Source of the DNA: Hymenobacter sp. BT559 | GTDB lineage: Bacteria; Bacteroidota; Bacteroidia; Cytophagales; Hymenobacteraceae | Length of the DNA stretch: 64,000 bases | Direction of reading: 5' to 3' | NCBI RefSeq assembly: GCF_017571525.1 | Contig: NZ_JAGETY010000001.1 | Location: forward strand, 248,001 to 312,000 | Shown: in pieces, positions 27,318 through 37,353 of the stretch | Numbering within the stretch: the first letter of the stretch is position 1 | Layout: each line of letters opens with the position of its first letter | Position numbers and translations under genes: made by a program | Notes under the pieces: model-generated | The model's input: only the letters and a program-made list of their open reading frames with translations | What the model was told of the DNA's origin: nothing | Databases searched by the model: none

Positions 27318-28268
27318 TTACTGTTTGACCAGCAGCATGGCCCCATACGAGTAGCCGCCGCCAAACACGGTCACAATCAGGTTGTCGCCGCTTTTGATAC
27401 TCGGCCAGATTTCGGCTAGCCCAATGGCGGCACCGGCGCAGCCGGTATTGCCCAGGCGCTCGATATTATTGACAGCGCGGGCGGGGTCGAGGCCCAGCTG
27501 CTTCACCACATTGGCCGAGATGCGCAGGTTGGCCTGATGCGGAATCAAGTAATTCAACTCACTCACCGCCAAGCCGTTCTTATCGAGCAGCTGCTGCGTA
27601 ATGCGCGTCATGTAGGTGCAGGCCTGCTGAAACACGTCACGCCCATAGGGCATCACAATGCCTTTGTCGACGGGCTTGAGCGTCACGGCTTCGTCGGCCT
27701 TGCCCATAGGGGCGGCCCCGCCCGTGAGCACCTGCACCACGCGCAGGTCCTGGGAGCCTAGCGGCTCTTTGGTGAGCAGCAGCGCCGCGGCGCCGTCGCC
27801 CCAGAGGTGGCCAGCCATGGTGTCTTCCTCGTTGTTGTAGGCGGTGTTGTGCTCGCTCACCACCACCAGTGCCCGGCTAGCCTTACCCAGGGCAAAATAG
27901 CCTTCCACAATCTCCACCGCATTGAGCAGCGACGAGCAGGCCGATGAGATGCTCACCGTGGGTATCTCATTGATACCCAAGTCGCGCTGCACGGCGTGCG
28001 CTGCCGTGTAAATGGTATCGTGCGGGGTATAAGTGCCCGCTACAATAAGGTCGATGCTGGCCGGCGCAAAGCCCGGCAGCTCGGCAAGCAGGGCATGGGT
28101 GGCCGCAATGGCCATCGTATTAGCATTTTCGCCCGGGCCGGCTTTGCGCCGCTCGCGGATGCCCGTGCGCTCAATTATCCAGTCGGAGGCTAGCCCATTG
28201 AGGCGCGTAAAATGTTCGTTCGTAACAACGGCCGTCGGCAAGTAGGCGGCCACGTGATGCAGGTACAC
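27318..28268 (-). CDS. 3-oxoacyl-ACP synthase III family protein (FabH-like)
   Basis: A 316-residue condensing enzyme of the KAS III type, which joins an acyl-CoA primer to malonyl-ACP. The catalytic triad is complete: Cys111 in SISSACSSLLNA, His in LIPHQANLRI and Asn in ERLGNTGCAGAA. The start is a GTG. FabH primes fatty acid synthesis, but Bacteroidota often have several paralogues for branched or special products, and nothing nearby decides between these; I therefore give no symbol. Confidence 0.9.
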   Translation of the reverse strand: MYLHHVAAYLPTAVVTNEHFTRLNGLASDWIIERTGIRERRKAGPGENANTMAIAATHALLAELPGFAPASIDLIVAGTYTPHDTIYTAAHAVQRDLGINEIPTVSISSACSSLLNAVEIVEGYFALGKASRALVVVSEHNTAYNNEEDTMAGHLWGDGAAALLLTKEPLGSQDLRVVQVLTGGAAPMGKADEAVTLKPVDKGIVMPYGRDVFQQACTYMTRITQQLLDKNGLAVSELNYLIPHQANLRISANVVKQLGLDPARAVNNIERLGNTGCAGAAIGLAEIWPSIKSGDNLIVTVFGGGYSYGAMLLVKQ

Positions 28269-28463
28269 GCAGTGGGTAGTGGGTGGTAGAATATCGATAC
28301 AAAGGTCCGGCTAACAAACGTTAGGCATCGAATAAAAGCTGTAAAAGCCGGAATCTTATACGTGGTGCCCGGCGCCTGGCTTGTTAAACAACGCACTAGA
28401 TGGCACCTGGCGGGCGTTGGCACCGTAGTTGTCTGGCTTCCGGCAACTCTGCGTTTACAGCTT

Positions 28464-28955
28464 ATGCACCTACGTTTTTTTCGGCTCGGCGGGTTTATCC
28501 TGCTGCTACTAAGCCTGGCTACGAGCGCCTCAGCGCAGAAATATGACACGGCCCTGGGCGCCCGGCTAGGGGGCGGCAACTACGGCATCACCTTGCAGCA
28601 GCGGGTGGCATCGCGCGTCACCATCGAGGGCATTGCCGGGCTGCGCGAGCGTGAGTACAGCGGCACGGTACTGGGTGAGTATCACTTTGGTATTCTGGGG
28701 CCTAGCCTCAATTATTACTTCGGCGTGGGCGGCCACCTGGGCCACAACAAGGATACGGGCGGCTTTGGCGGCTTCGATGGCCTAGTGGGCGTCGAGTACA
28801 AGGTCGCCTTCCTGCCCGTAGTACTCAGCTTCGACTTCAAGCCCACTTTCGAAATCAACAGCGACGACTACGCCCGCTTCCCCACGGCGTTCTCCATTCG
28901 CTACGTGCTGTTTAAGCGCAAAACCAACATCTTCGACCAGATACGGGGCCGCTAG
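28464..28955 (+). CDS. Small secreted beta-rich protein, probably outer-membrane
   Basis: A 163-residue product when started at MHLRFFRLGGFILLLLSLAT, which gives a clear signal peptide ending near SASA; an upstream in-frame start at 28362 would bury the signal. The mature part alternates short strands and Gly-rich turns (ITLQQRVASRVTIEGIAGLRE and LNYYFGVGGHLGHN), like small 8-strand barrels, and ends in IRYVLFKRK. Family not named. It is divergent from the FabH-like gene and followed by a hairpin. Confidence 0.75.
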   Translation: MHLRFFRLGGFILLLLSLATSASAQKYDTALGARLGGGNYGITLQQRVASRVTIEGIAGLREREYSGTVLGEYHFGILGPSLNYYFGVGGHLGHNKDTGGFGGFDGLVGVEYKVAFLPVVLSFDFKPTFEINSDDYARFPTAFSIRYVLFKRKTNIFDQIRGR

Positions 28956-28992
28956 CCTCGTCGCCCATGAGCTCGACCTGCCGGCACCTGCG

Positions 28993-29026
28993 AAGGGCCT
29001 GCTCTGCTACGGCGGGGCAGGCCCTT
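28993..29026 (+). terminator. Terminator-like hairpin
   Basis: A perfect 10-bp stem AAGGGCCTGC / GCAGGCCCTT with a 14-nt loop, 37 bp after the small secreted protein gene. It lacks a long T-run. Confidence 0.6.
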
Positions 29027-29280
29027 GTTGCGTGGGCATTACGCACGCAAGCCCCCATGTAACAAATTGGTAATGAAGTGCATCAACCAGCTACACAAGT
29101 AGCACAAAGGGTATTATTCAAGTAATATTCACGAAATAATCAAGAAGGAATTTTGCCCCGTCGAATCGCGTCTACCGCCCCCGATTTAGCCTTTGCTAGC
29201 ACAACGCGTGGGTGGGGCTGGTCGGCGACGGCAGCTGCGCTGCTGGCAATCAGCTTTTTGCTATCACTCCATCCTTTTTG
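29027..29280. other. Leader/promoter region of the SusC gene
   Basis: With the preceding hairpin this makes a gap of about 325 bp. The left half is AT-rich for this genome (about 29060-29160) and likely holds the SusC promoter, but I find no full TTG/TAnnTTTG pair. An in-frame extension of the SusC frame reaches 29212 but reads as non-coding. Confidence 0.45.
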
Positions 29281-32200
29281 ATGAAACACTATTCTACTAG
29301 TATAGGCGCCCGGCTAGGGTGCTTTCGGCGGAGCCTTGCCCCTACGCTGGCGCTGAGTATCCTGGCCCTGCCGGCCTTAGCCCAGACGCAGGCCGTGAGC
29401 GGCCAGGTAAAAGCGCCCTCCGGCGAAGCACTACCCGGCGTGAACGTTATCGTAAAGGGCACCTCGCTCGGCACCGTGACCAACGCCGAGGGCAAGTACT
29501 CGCTGGCTGTGCCGGCTAGCCAGGCCGTGACGACGCTTACGTTTTCCTTCGTGGGCTACAAGCCGCAGGACGTGGTGGTGGGCAACCAGGCTACTATCGA
29601 CGTGACGCTGGGCGAAGACACTAAGGAGCTGGCCGAGGTGGTGATAACGGCGCTGGGCATCAAGAAAGACGCCCGCACCATTGGCTACACTACCCAGGAA
29701 ATAGCGGGCGCGCAGCTGGTGAAAGCCCGCGAGCCCAACCCGGTGAACTCGCTGACGGGCAAAATAGCGGGCCTCACGGTGGCGCCCAGCGCCGAGCTGC
29801 TAGGCCGCCCTACGCTGCTACTGCGTGGCAGCTCCAACATCCTGTTTGTGGTTGATGGCGTGCCGATTAACTCCGATACCTGGAACATCAGCCCCGACGA
29901 CATCGAAACCTACACCGTGCTAAAGGGGCCGAACGCGGCCGCCCTCTACGGCTTTCGGGGCCAGAACGGGGCTATTATGATAACCACTAAGCGCGGCACC
30001 GGCGACAAGCGCAAGGTGGCGGTGGAGTTCAATTCGAGCACCCAGATTCAGCCCAGCTACCTGGCCATTCCGGAGAAGCAGAACGAGTACGGCTTCGGCT
30101 CAAACTACCAGTACGCCTATTCCAACAGCCTCTACGACGAGGGCAACGTGAACCGCCGGGCCAACATCTGGGGGCCGCGCTTTGAGGGGCAGAATGTGCC
30201 GCAGTACGACTCGCCGGTGGTGAACGGTGTGCGCCAGGGCACGCCCTGGCTAGCCAAGGGCGCCAACAACTTCCGCGACTTTATGCGGATGGGCGTGCTG
30301 TCGGCCAATAACGTGTCGATATCGTCGAGCGGCGAGAATTACGACGTGCGCCTGTCGGTGTCGAATAACTACCAGCGCGGCATGGTGCCCAATACGGGCC
30401 TCAATATCACCAACTTCAACCTGAGCACGGGCGTCAACTTCAACCCCCGCCTCAAGTTTGACGCGGCTTTGAATTTGAGCTTGCAAAACTCGCCCAACAT
30501 TCCGCAGAGCAGCTCGGGGCCGGAGAGCGAAACCTACATTTTCCAGGTGTACGGGTCGAGCAGCTGGGCGCTGAGCGATATGCGCGACTACTACAAAGGC
30601 CCGCAGGGCGTGCCCGGCGTGCAGCAATATTATGCCGAATACGGGCGCGGCAACAACCCCTATTTCGTGGCCAACGAGTGGCTGTACGGGCACCGCAAAA
30701 CGGATATTTATGGCTACGGCCGCCTCAGCTACAAGCTCAGCGACCACTTCAACCTGGCCCTGCGCTCGCAGATAACGACCTGGAACCAGCTGCGCACCGA
30801 GAAGGTGCCGTACTCGGCCATCACCTACAAAACGCCCGACCTGCGCCAGGGCGACTACCGCGAAGACCGCCGCAACCTGCTCGAAAACAACACCGACCTG
30901 CTGCTGAGCTACAACCAGAAGCTAGGGGAGAATTTCACGCTGAGCGCGGTGGGCGGCGCCAACGTGCGCTTGTTCAACTACAATTCGAGCTGGGCCACGA
31001 CGGACTTCCTCATTGTGCCGGGCGTGTACAATTTCAGCAACTCGAAAAACCCCGCCCAGGCCTACGACTTCGGCTCGGATATGACGGTGCTGAGCGCCTA
31101 CGCCACTACCGACCTGGCTTTCAGAAACATTGCCTCGCTAGGCCTCACCGGGCGCTTCGATAAGCTCTCGACCTTGCCGAAGAACAACCGGACGATTTTC
31201 TACCCGTCGGTGTCGCTGAGCACGGTGCTGAACGAGTACCTGCCGCTGCCCGAGGCCATTTCCTTCCTGAAGCTGCGTGGCTCGTATGCCAACGTGAAGG
31301 GCGGCAATACGGCCAGCACCATCGGCTCGGCCTACCAGGCCGTGACGGGCAACTCGGTTTCGAGCCTCATCGGCTACGGCGCGGAGGTGACGACGGCCTA
31401 CGATGGGCCGAACTACGTGAACCAGGCTACCTACACCATCACCAAGCCTTATAACAACCAGCCGGGGGCTAGCTTCACCAATAGCCTGCCCAGCCCCAAC
31501 CTGAAGAGCTACTCGGTGACGTCGTACGAGTACGGCTTCGACGCCAAGTTTTTGGGCAACCGGCTCGGGCTCGACGTGACACACTTCACGTCTATTAACG
31601 GGCCGCTGATTTTCCAGCTGCCCGTGGCTTCCTCGTCGGGCTACACCAGCCAGACTACCAACGCCGTAACCACCCAGAAGAACGGCTGGGAAGTGGCCCT
31701 GACCGGCGCCGTGCTGGCCAACCCTAGCGGCCTGAGCTGGGACGTGCTCGCCAACTGGAGCACCTATAAGGAAACGCTGCGCGAGATTGACGGCAAGGAA
31801 ACGAGTATCTACCTGCCCGGCCCCAACCACGTCTTCAACATCGGTGACCGCCTGGATGGCTACTACAGCTACAACTTCCTGCGCTCGCCCGACGGGCAGA
31901 TTATCAACTCCTCGACTGGCATTCCGCTGGTGCGCCCGTCCGGCACCAACAGCTTGCAGTTTATGGGCAATACCAACCCCGACTGGGTGTGGGGCGTTAC
32001 CAACCGCTTCTCGTACAAGAACTTCAATTTTAGCTTCCAGTTTGATGGCCGGGTGGGCGGCGTCATCCGCGACCAGGTGTATGCCTACGCCCTGAACGCG
32101 GGCAACGCTACCGACCTGGTGCAGGGCCAGCTAGGGGCTGCCCGCCTGCAGGAGTGGCAAAGCACCAACCTAGGCACCAAGGCCCCCACGCCGGCCTACG

Positions 32201-32622
32201 TAGGCCCCGGCGTGGTAGTGGCGAGCGGCAACGTGAAGTTTGACGCTAACGGCAACATCAGCAACTTCAACGAGCTGCAATTTGCCCCCAATACCAAGGC
32301 CACGACCGTGCAGACCTATACCCAGGGCGTGTACAACAGCGGCATTGAGGAGCCCTACATGGTGAGCAAGACCTACGCCAAGCTGCGCGAGGTCATCATC
32401 GGCTACTCGGTGCCGAGCAGCCTGCTAGCCTCGCGCTTTATCAAGGGGGCCAACGTCTCGCTGGTAGGCCGCAACCTGCTCTATTTCGCGCAGCGCAAGG
32501 ATTTTGACCTTGACCAATACGCGCAGGGCTTCAACCTGGCCGACGGCAGCACGCTGAAAAACCCGAGCCTGCAATCGGCCACCACGCGCTCGATGGGTAT
32601 CAACCTCAACCTGACTTTCTAG
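29281..32622 (+). CDS. SusC/RagA family TonB-linked outer-membrane transporter
   Basis: A 1113-residue TonB-dependent transporter that imports oligomers across the outer membrane with a SusD lid. I start it at MKHYSTSIGARLG, which gives a signal peptide ending ALAQ. A carboxypeptidase-like regulatory domain follows (VSGQVKAPSGEALPGVNVIVKGT), then a TonB-box region and plug (VVITALGIKKDARTIGYTTQ, LLLRGSSNILFVVDGVPI, NAAALYGFRGQNGAIMITTKRG), and a long barrel. It abuts the SusD gene with no gap. No anti-sigma or ECF regulator gene adjoins it. Confidence 0.95.
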   Translation: MKHYSTSIGARLGCFRRSLAPTLALSILALPALAQTQAVSGQVKAPSGEALPGVNVIVKGTSLGTVTNAEGKYSLAVPASQAVTTLTFSFVGYKPQDVVVGNQATIDVTLGEDTKELAEVVITALGIKKDARTIGYTTQEIAGAQLVKAREPNPVNSLTGKIAGLTVAPSAELLGRPTLLLRGSSNILFVVDGVPINSDTWNISPDDIETYTVLKGPNAAALYGFRGQNGAIMITTKRGTGDKRKVAVEFNSSTQIQPSYLAIPEKQNEYGFGSNYQYAYSNSLYDEGNVNRRANIWGPRFEGQNVPQYDSPVVNGVRQGTPWLAKGANNFRDFMRMGVLSANNVSISSSGENYDVRLSVSNNYQRGMVPNTGLNITNFNLSTGVNFNPRLKFDAALNLSLQNSPNIPQSSSGPESETYIFQVYGSSSWALSDMRDYYKGPQGVPGVQQYYAEYGRGNNPYFVANEWLYGHRKTDIYGYGRLSYKLSDHFNLALRSQITTWNQLRTEKVPYSAITYKTPDLRQGDYREDRRNLLENNTDLLLSYNQKLGENFTLSAVGGANVRLFNYNSSWATTDFLIVPGVYNFSNSKNPAQAYDFGSDMTVLSAYATTDLAFRNIASLGLTGRFDKLSTLPKNNRTIFYPSVSLSTVLNEYLPLPEAISFLKLRGSYANVKGGNTASTIGSAYQAVTGNSVSSLIGYGAEVTTAYDGPNYVNQATYTITKPYNNQPGASFTNSLPSPNLKSYSVTSYEYGFDAKFLGNRLGLDVTHFTSINGPLIFQLPVASSSGYTSQTTNAVTTQKNGWEVALTGAVLANPSGLSWDVLANWSTYKETLREIDGKETSIYLPGPNHVFNIGDRLDGYYSYNFLRSPDGQIINSSTGIPLVRPSGTNSLQFMGNTNPDWVWGVTNRFSYKNFNFSFQFDGRVGGVIRDQVYAYALNAGNATDLVQGQLGAARLQEWQSTNLGTKAPTPAYVGPGVVVASGNVKFDANGNISNFNELQFAPNTKATTVQTYTQGVYNSGIEEPYMVSKTYAKLREVIIGYSVPSSLLASRFIKGANVSLVGRNLLYFAQRKDFDLDQYAQGFNLADGSTLKNPSLQSATTRSMGINLNLTF

Positions 32623-34203
32623 ATGAAATCCTTTGTGAACCTGGCTGGGGCAGCCCTGCTGCTAGCCCTGGCCGCCAGCGGCTGCAAGACGATGGACGAG
32701 CAGCTGCCCAATCCCAACCTGCCCACCGCCGACAGCGCCGTACCGCCCGCGCTGCTGCTGCCGCGCATCGAGTACGACCTTTTCAACAGCGGCGACGGGG
32801 GACCCTTTACGCAGGTGCAGCGCTGGAACCAGTATACCATCTCGAACGACAGCTACTACGGCGGCCAGAACCAGTACAACTGGACCACTACGGGCTCGCT
32901 GTACACGGTGCTCAAAAACGTGAACCAGATGGATATCCAGGCCGTGAAGCAGCTGGGTACCAAGCAGAACGTGTACAGTGCCCTAGCCAAGTTTTTCCGG
33001 GCCTACATTTTTATCTGGCAAACCCAGCGCGTGGGCGATACGCCTGCTGCGCAGGCCGGCCAGGGCCTAGCCAATCTCACGCCCACCTTCGATGCACAGA
33101 AGGCCGTGTACGCCCGCAGCCTGGCCATGCTCGACACGGCCAATACGCTGCTGGGCAACTCGCTGGCGGGCACACTGAGCGGCGACATCTACTACCAGCA
33201 AAACGGGGCTAGCGCCGTGGCGCAGTGGCGCAAGGTGGTGAACTCGTATAAGTTGCGGGTACTCATCAGCCTCAGCCGCCGGGCCCAGGACAATGCGGAT
33301 TTGCAGATTCCGCAGCAGTTCGCGGCCATCGTGAACAACCCAAGCCAGTACCCGGTGCTGACCAGCAACACCGACAACTGGGCCTTCCAGTTCAACTCGG
33401 CCTACAACACCTACCCGCACACCCCCAACGACGGCAACAACCAGCGCCAGAACGCCGGCGCCGCCTACCTCAGCCTCACCACCGCCACCCAGGACCCGCG
33501 CACGTTCATCACGGCCACGCCCGCGCCGGCCCAGCTGGCGGCCGGCAAGCAGCCCAGCGACTTCTCGGCCTACGTGGGCAGCAGCCCGGCGGTAGGCTTG
33601 GGCGATTTATCGACCGGCTCGAACGCCGGCCAGTATTCGTTTACCAATTACCTGCGCTACTACTCGTCGGTGCAAGGCCCTGAAAGTTACATCCTGCTAG
33701 GCTACCCCGAGCTGAATTTCACCATCGCCGAGGGCATCAACCGCGGCTGGGTGCCGGGCGCCTCGGCCAACACCTACTACCTGCGCGGCATCAATGCTTC
33801 GCTGGATTTTTACGGGCTAGCCGACGGGCAGCAACTGACCATCGGCGACGTATCGGGTAAGAAATTGGGCACGGCTGTGGTGTCGCGCAGCGCATTCCTG
33901 AGCAATCCGGGCGTGATGTACAAGGGCGATAACACCGATGGCCTGGAGCAGATTCTTAACCAGAAATACGTGGCCTTTTTCCAGAATTCGGGCTACGAGC
34001 CGCTCTACAATTGGCGGCGCACGGGCTTCCCGCGCACGTTCGTGAGCACCGGCAGCGGCATCAACGCCACGGGCAAGATTCCGCGCCGCTGGCAGTACCC
34101 GGTGGATGAGCAGACTTACAACCCCGATAACTACAGCGCGGCCCTGAAAAGCCAGTTTGGCGGCACCGACGACCTGAACCAAGACACCTGGCTCACGAAG
34201 TAA
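32623..34203 (+). CDS. SusD/RagB family surface lipoprotein
   Basis: The 526-residue lid partner of the preceding SusC protein. Lipoprotein signal LLLALAASGC places the lipid Cys near residue 21. A TPR-like helical core follows, with AKFFRAYIFIWQTQRVGDTP and the late SusD part (EQILNQKYVAFFQNSGYEPLYNWRRTGFPR), as in RagB. It looks like the SusD-like_2 branch. ATG follows the SusC stop directly, so the pair is co-translated. The substrate cannot be told from sequence, but two phosphatases follow downstream. Confidence 0.93.
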   Translation: MKSFVNLAGAALLLALAASGCKTMDEQLPNPNLPTADSAVPPALLLPRIEYDLFNSGDGGPFTQVQRWNQYTISNDSYYGGQNQYNWTTTGSLYTVLKNVNQMDIQAVKQLGTKQNVYSALAKFFRAYIFIWQTQRVGDTPAAQAGQGLANLTPTFDAQKAVYARSLAMLDTANTLLGNSLAGTLSGDIYYQQNGASAVAQWRKVVNSYKLRVLISLSRRAQDNADLQIPQQFAAIVNNPSQYPVLTSNTDNWAFQFNSAYNTYPHTPNDGNNQRQNAGAAYLSLTTATQDPRTFITATPAPAQLAAGKQPSDFSAYVGSSPAVGLGDLSTGSNAGQYSFTNYLRYYSSVQGPESYILLGYPELNFTIAEGINRGWVPGASANTYYLRGINASLDFYGLADGQQLTIGDVSGKKLGTAVVSRSAFLSNPGVMYKGDNTDGLEQILNQKYVAFFQNSGYEPLYNWRRTGFPRTFVSTGSGINATGKIPRRWQYPVDEQTYNPDNYSAALKSQFGGTDDLNQDTWLTK

Positions 34204-34276
34204 AGCTGCTGGAAGCGGCTCGGCTGGAGGCAACCGCCTCTACGCCGGGCCGCTTCTCTTTTCACCTCTCAGTTCG

Positions 34277-35107
34277 ATGAAAAAGCTCCTTCTATTCCTC
34301 GGCCTCGCCACGCCCGCCCTAGCCCAAACGCCGCCCGATACGGCGGTTTTCGCCCCCCGGCGCGCCGTGATGCTGCAAGGCACCAGCAACTTCCGTGACC
34401 TGGGCGGCTATCCGGCCGCCGGCGGCAAGCACGTAAAATGGGGTCACATTTACCGCTCGGCCGACATCAGCAAATTGACTGATAGCGACCTGCTAGCCCT
34501 GCAAAAGCGCCACGTGGCGCTGGTGTGCGACCTGCGCGGCCCGCAGGAAGTAGCCCAGGCGCCCGACCGCCTGCCCGCTGGCGCCCGCCACTTGGCGTTG
34601 CCCGCCGGCAGCGAAAAAATCGACCCGCGCTTGCTCATGGGCGGCAGCAAAAACCTCGACCGCGACTCGCTGATGCGCGCCGTGTACACCAACACGAGCT
34701 TTTTCAAGGCCAAGTACAAGCCGCTGTTTGATGAGCTGCTGACCCTCGACAACGGCCAGGCCCTGCTTTTTCACTGTACTGCGGGCAAGGACCGCACCGG
34801 CATCGGGGCGGCGCTGGTGCTGGCGGCGCTAGGGGTCGACCGGGCCACCATCCTGCGCGACTACGCGGCCACCGACGTGTACTGGCAGGCTGGCCGCGCG
34901 CAGAGCTTGCAGCGCATGAGCCAAGCCGGGATGTCGGCCGAGGCCGTGAACACCGTGCGCCCCCTGCTCGCCGCCAACCCCGCCTACCTAGCCGGCACCT
35001 TCGCCGCCCTCGACCGGCAGTATGGCTCCATGGATAAGTTTCTGGCTACGCAAATGGACCTGACGCCTGCTAAGCGGGCGGCGCTGCGCGCCAAATATCT
35101 ACAGTAA
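34277..35107 (+). CDS. Secreted tyrosine-phosphatase-fold protein
   Basis: A 276-residue protein of the bacterial DSP/PTP-like (IphP-type) family. A signal peptide (residues 1-16, ending ALAQ) directs it to the periplasm. The N-terminal signature GTSNFRDLGGYPAAGG and the catalytic loop LLFHCTAGKDRTGIGAAL (Cys near 166, Arg near 172) are intact. Such enzymes remove phosphate from phosphotyrosine or from small phosphoesters. It follows the SusD gene by about 70 bp, suggesting work on the imported or trapped substrate. Confidence 0.88.
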   Translation: MKKLLLFLGLATPALAQTPPDTAVFAPRRAVMLQGTSNFRDLGGYPAAGGKHVKWGHIYRSADISKLTDSDLLALQKRHVALVCDLRGPQEVAQAPDRLPAGARHLALPAGSEKIDPRLLMGGSKNLDRDSLMRAVYTNTSFFKAKYKPLFDELLTLDNGQALLFHCTAGKDRTGIGAALVLAALGVDRATILRDYAATDVYWQAGRAQSLQRMSQAGMSAEAVNTVRPLLAANPAYLAGTFAALDRQYGSMDKFLATQMDLTPAKRAALRAKYLQ

Positions 35108-35204
35108 GCCATGGTGCAGCTTTCTTTCACGGAAACTTAACGCTGGCGTGGCACTGAGGCAAAGCAACGGCCGGAGCTTTGTAGCAGGGCTAGTATGCTA
35201 CCGT

Positions 35205-35627
35205 ATGCGAAATTTTTTACTTTTTATATTCTTTACGTTCAGCGCGTTAGTCGGGCTGGGGCAAACTTTCCAGGCCACGGAGCCGCTGGGCACGGCAGGG
35301 GCTAATCCTGCGGTGCTCAACTACGCCGAGCAGATGCCCGCCTTCGTGGGTGGCGAGGTGGCCCTGCACCAGTACCTGGCCACCCAAACCAAGTACCCGC
35401 CCGAGGCCCTGCGGCGCGGGCTGTCGGGCCAGGTGGTAGTGCAGTTTGTGGTGGATGAGCAGGGCCGGGTGCTCGACCCAATAGTGGTGAAAACGACCGC
35501 CGCCGAGTTCAACGACGAGGCCCGCCGGCTGGCTTGGCTCATGCCCCGCTGGACGCCCGGCCGCGAGCACGGCCAGCCCGTGCGGGTGCGCTGCACGCTG
35601 CCCATCAGCTTCACCTTTCGGCGCTAG
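35205..35627 (+). CDS. Energy-transducer TonB-domain protein, short
   Basis: A 140-residue exported protein starting at MRNFLLFIFFTFSALVGLGQ, which acts as a signal peptide; an upstream start at 35148 would add a non-signal extension. The rest is a TonB C-terminal domain: PAFVGGEVALHQYLATQTKYP, ALRRGLSGQVVVQFVVDEQG and ARRLAWLMPRWTPGREHGQPV. It lacks the N-terminal membrane anchor and Pro-rich linker of true TonB, so it may be a soluble periplasmic relative. Confidence 0.85.
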   Translation: MRNFLLFIFFTFSALVGLGQTFQATEPLGTAGANPAVLNYAEQMPAFVGGEVALHQYLATQTKYPPEALRRGLSGQVVVQFVVDEQGRVLDPIVVKTTAAEFNDEARRLAWLMPRWTPGREHGQPVRVRCTLPISFTFRR

Positions 35628-35685
35628 CCCCGAGCTCGCCTACATTTACCGGGGTAGCTCCGTAGGGCTGCTCTTTGCTTTAGTT

Positions 35686-37353
35686 ATGCTGAACCGCTTG
35701 CTTTTGCTAGCCGCCGGCCTGCTCGCCTCCGAGCCCGCGCTGCTAGCCCAAAACCGCCCCGCACCCAAGCTGCTGGTAGGCATCATGGTCGACCAGATGC
35801 GGCCCGACTACCTGACGCGCTTTGCCAATGACTTCGGGCCCGATGGCTTCAACCGCCTGCGCCGCGAGGGGATGGAGTGCCGCAACACCCACTATAACTA
35901 CATTCCGACCGTGACCGGGCCGGGCCACTCGTCGGTCTACACCGGCACCACGCCGCGCTACCACGGCATCGTAGGCAACTCGTGGTACGACCGCCGCCTG
36001 CGCCGCGACGTGTATTGCACCGACGACACCACCGTGCAGCTTGTGGGCCCGGCCAGCAAGGGCCTCGGCGTATCGGCCCGCAACCAGGTGAGCACCACCC
36101 TCGGCGACGAGCTCAAGATGACTTACGGCGGCCGCAGCCGGGTGCTAGCCCTGTCCTTAAAAGACCGGGCCTCGGCCCTGCCCGCCGGGCACATGGCCGA
36201 CGGTGCTTTCTGGTTTGATACCGGCACGGGCAGCTTCATTTCGAGCACCTACTACGTGCCCCGGCTGCCGGCCTGGGTCGAAAGCTTCAACGCTCAGAAG
36301 AAGGCCGACTACTATCGTACCCAGACCTGGACGCCCCTGCGCGGCCCCGAGGCCTATCGCAACAGCCTGCCCGACTCGAACCGCTACGAGCGCATTTTCA
36401 AAGGCAAAACGGCCGCAACGTTCCCCTACGACCTGGCCAAGCTGGCGCCGCTCAACCCGCCTGCTTACGAGGGCATCTACACTTCGCCCTTCGGCAATAG
36501 CCTGCTTACCGACCTGGCACTGAGCGCGCTGGCTAGCACCGACCTGGGCCGCGACGACGTGCCCGATTTGCTGGCCATCAGCTACTCAAGCCCCGATGCG
36601 GTGGGCCACACCTTCGGGCCGCTCTCCAAGGAAGAAAACGACCTCTACCTGCGCCTCGACCTGGAGCTAGCCCGCCTGCTGCAAGCCCTGGATAAGACGG
36701 TGGGCAAAGGCAACTATGCTATATTTTTGACCGCCGACCACGGTGCCAGTGAAGTAACCCGCTACCTCGCCGACCACCAGCTGCCCGTTGGCACCTTCGA
36801 CCGCCGCGCCGTGTACCAGGCCGCCAGCGCCTACCTCACCGCGCAGCTAGGCCCCGGCCAATGGCTCGAAACCGAGCGCAACAACACGTACTACTTCAAC
36901 CGACCGCTGCTAGCCCAGCATAAGATAGAACTGGCCCACGCCCAGCAGGTGCTGGCCGAGTTTGTGCGCGACCAGCCGGGCATAGCCCAGGTCAATACCA
37001 CTACCCAACTGCTCGATGCGGGCTACACCACCGGCCTCGAAGCCAAGCTGCAGCTAGGCCTCTACTACCCGCGCTTTGGCGATGTGCGCTATGAATTGAT
37101 GCCCGGCTGGACCGGCGACATCGGCGTGGGGGCTAGCCACGGCACCGGCTACGCCTACGACAGCCACGTGCCGCTGCTGTGGTGGGGCCCCGGCATCCCG
37201 GCCGGCGTCAGCTACGCGCCGCACACCATCACCGACATCGCCCCCACGGCGGCTATGCTCTTGAATAGCAAGCTGCCCAGCGCCTGCATTGGCCAGCCCA
37301 TCGTGGAGGTGCTAGGCGGCCCCGCGCCGGCTACCAAGCCCAAGCGCCCCTAG
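35686..37353 (+). CDS. PafA-like alkaline phosphatase
   Basis: A 555-residue secreted phosphomonoesterase of the alkaline phosphatase/NPP superfamily. Signal peptide near 1-21 (LLASEPALLAQ). Metal and active-site motifs: VDQMRPDYL (metal Asp), nucleophile Thr in IPTVTGPGHSSVYTG, Asn in HGIVGNSWYDR, and the K-x-R pair in LSLKDRASALPAGH typical of PafA. Later metal ligands are in SSPDAVGHTFG, LTADHGASEV and GASHGTGYAYDSHVPLLWWG. PafA is the main phosphate-insensitive phosphatase of Bacteroidota. It closes a plus-strand run with SusC/D and the phosphatase-fold protein. Confidence 0.92.
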   Translation: MLNRLLLLAAGLLASEPALLAQNRPAPKLLVGIMVDQMRPDYLTRFANDFGPDGFNRLRREGMECRNTHYNYIPTVTGPGHSSVYTGTTPRYHGIVGNSWYDRRLRRDVYCTDDTTVQLVGPASKGLGVSARNQVSTTLGDELKMTYGGRSRVLALSLKDRASALPAGHMADGAFWFDTGTGSFISSTYYVPRLPAWVESFNAQKKADYYRTQTWTPLRGPEAYRNSLPDSNRYERIFKGKTAATFPYDLAKLAPLNPPAYEGIYTSPFGNSLLTDLALSALASTDLGRDDVPDLLAISYSSPDAVGHTFGPLSKEENDLYLRLDLELARLLQALDKTVGKGNYAIFLTADHGASEVTRYLADHQLPVGTFDRRAVYQAASAYLTAQLGPGQWLETERNNTYYFNRPLLAQHKIELAHAQQVLAEFVRDQPGIAQVNTTTQLLDAGYTTGLEAKLQLGLYYPRFGDVRYELMPGWTGDIGVGASHGTGYAYDSHVPLLWWGPGIPAGVSYAPHTITDIAPTAAMLLNSKLPSACIGQPIVEVLGGPAPATKPKRP

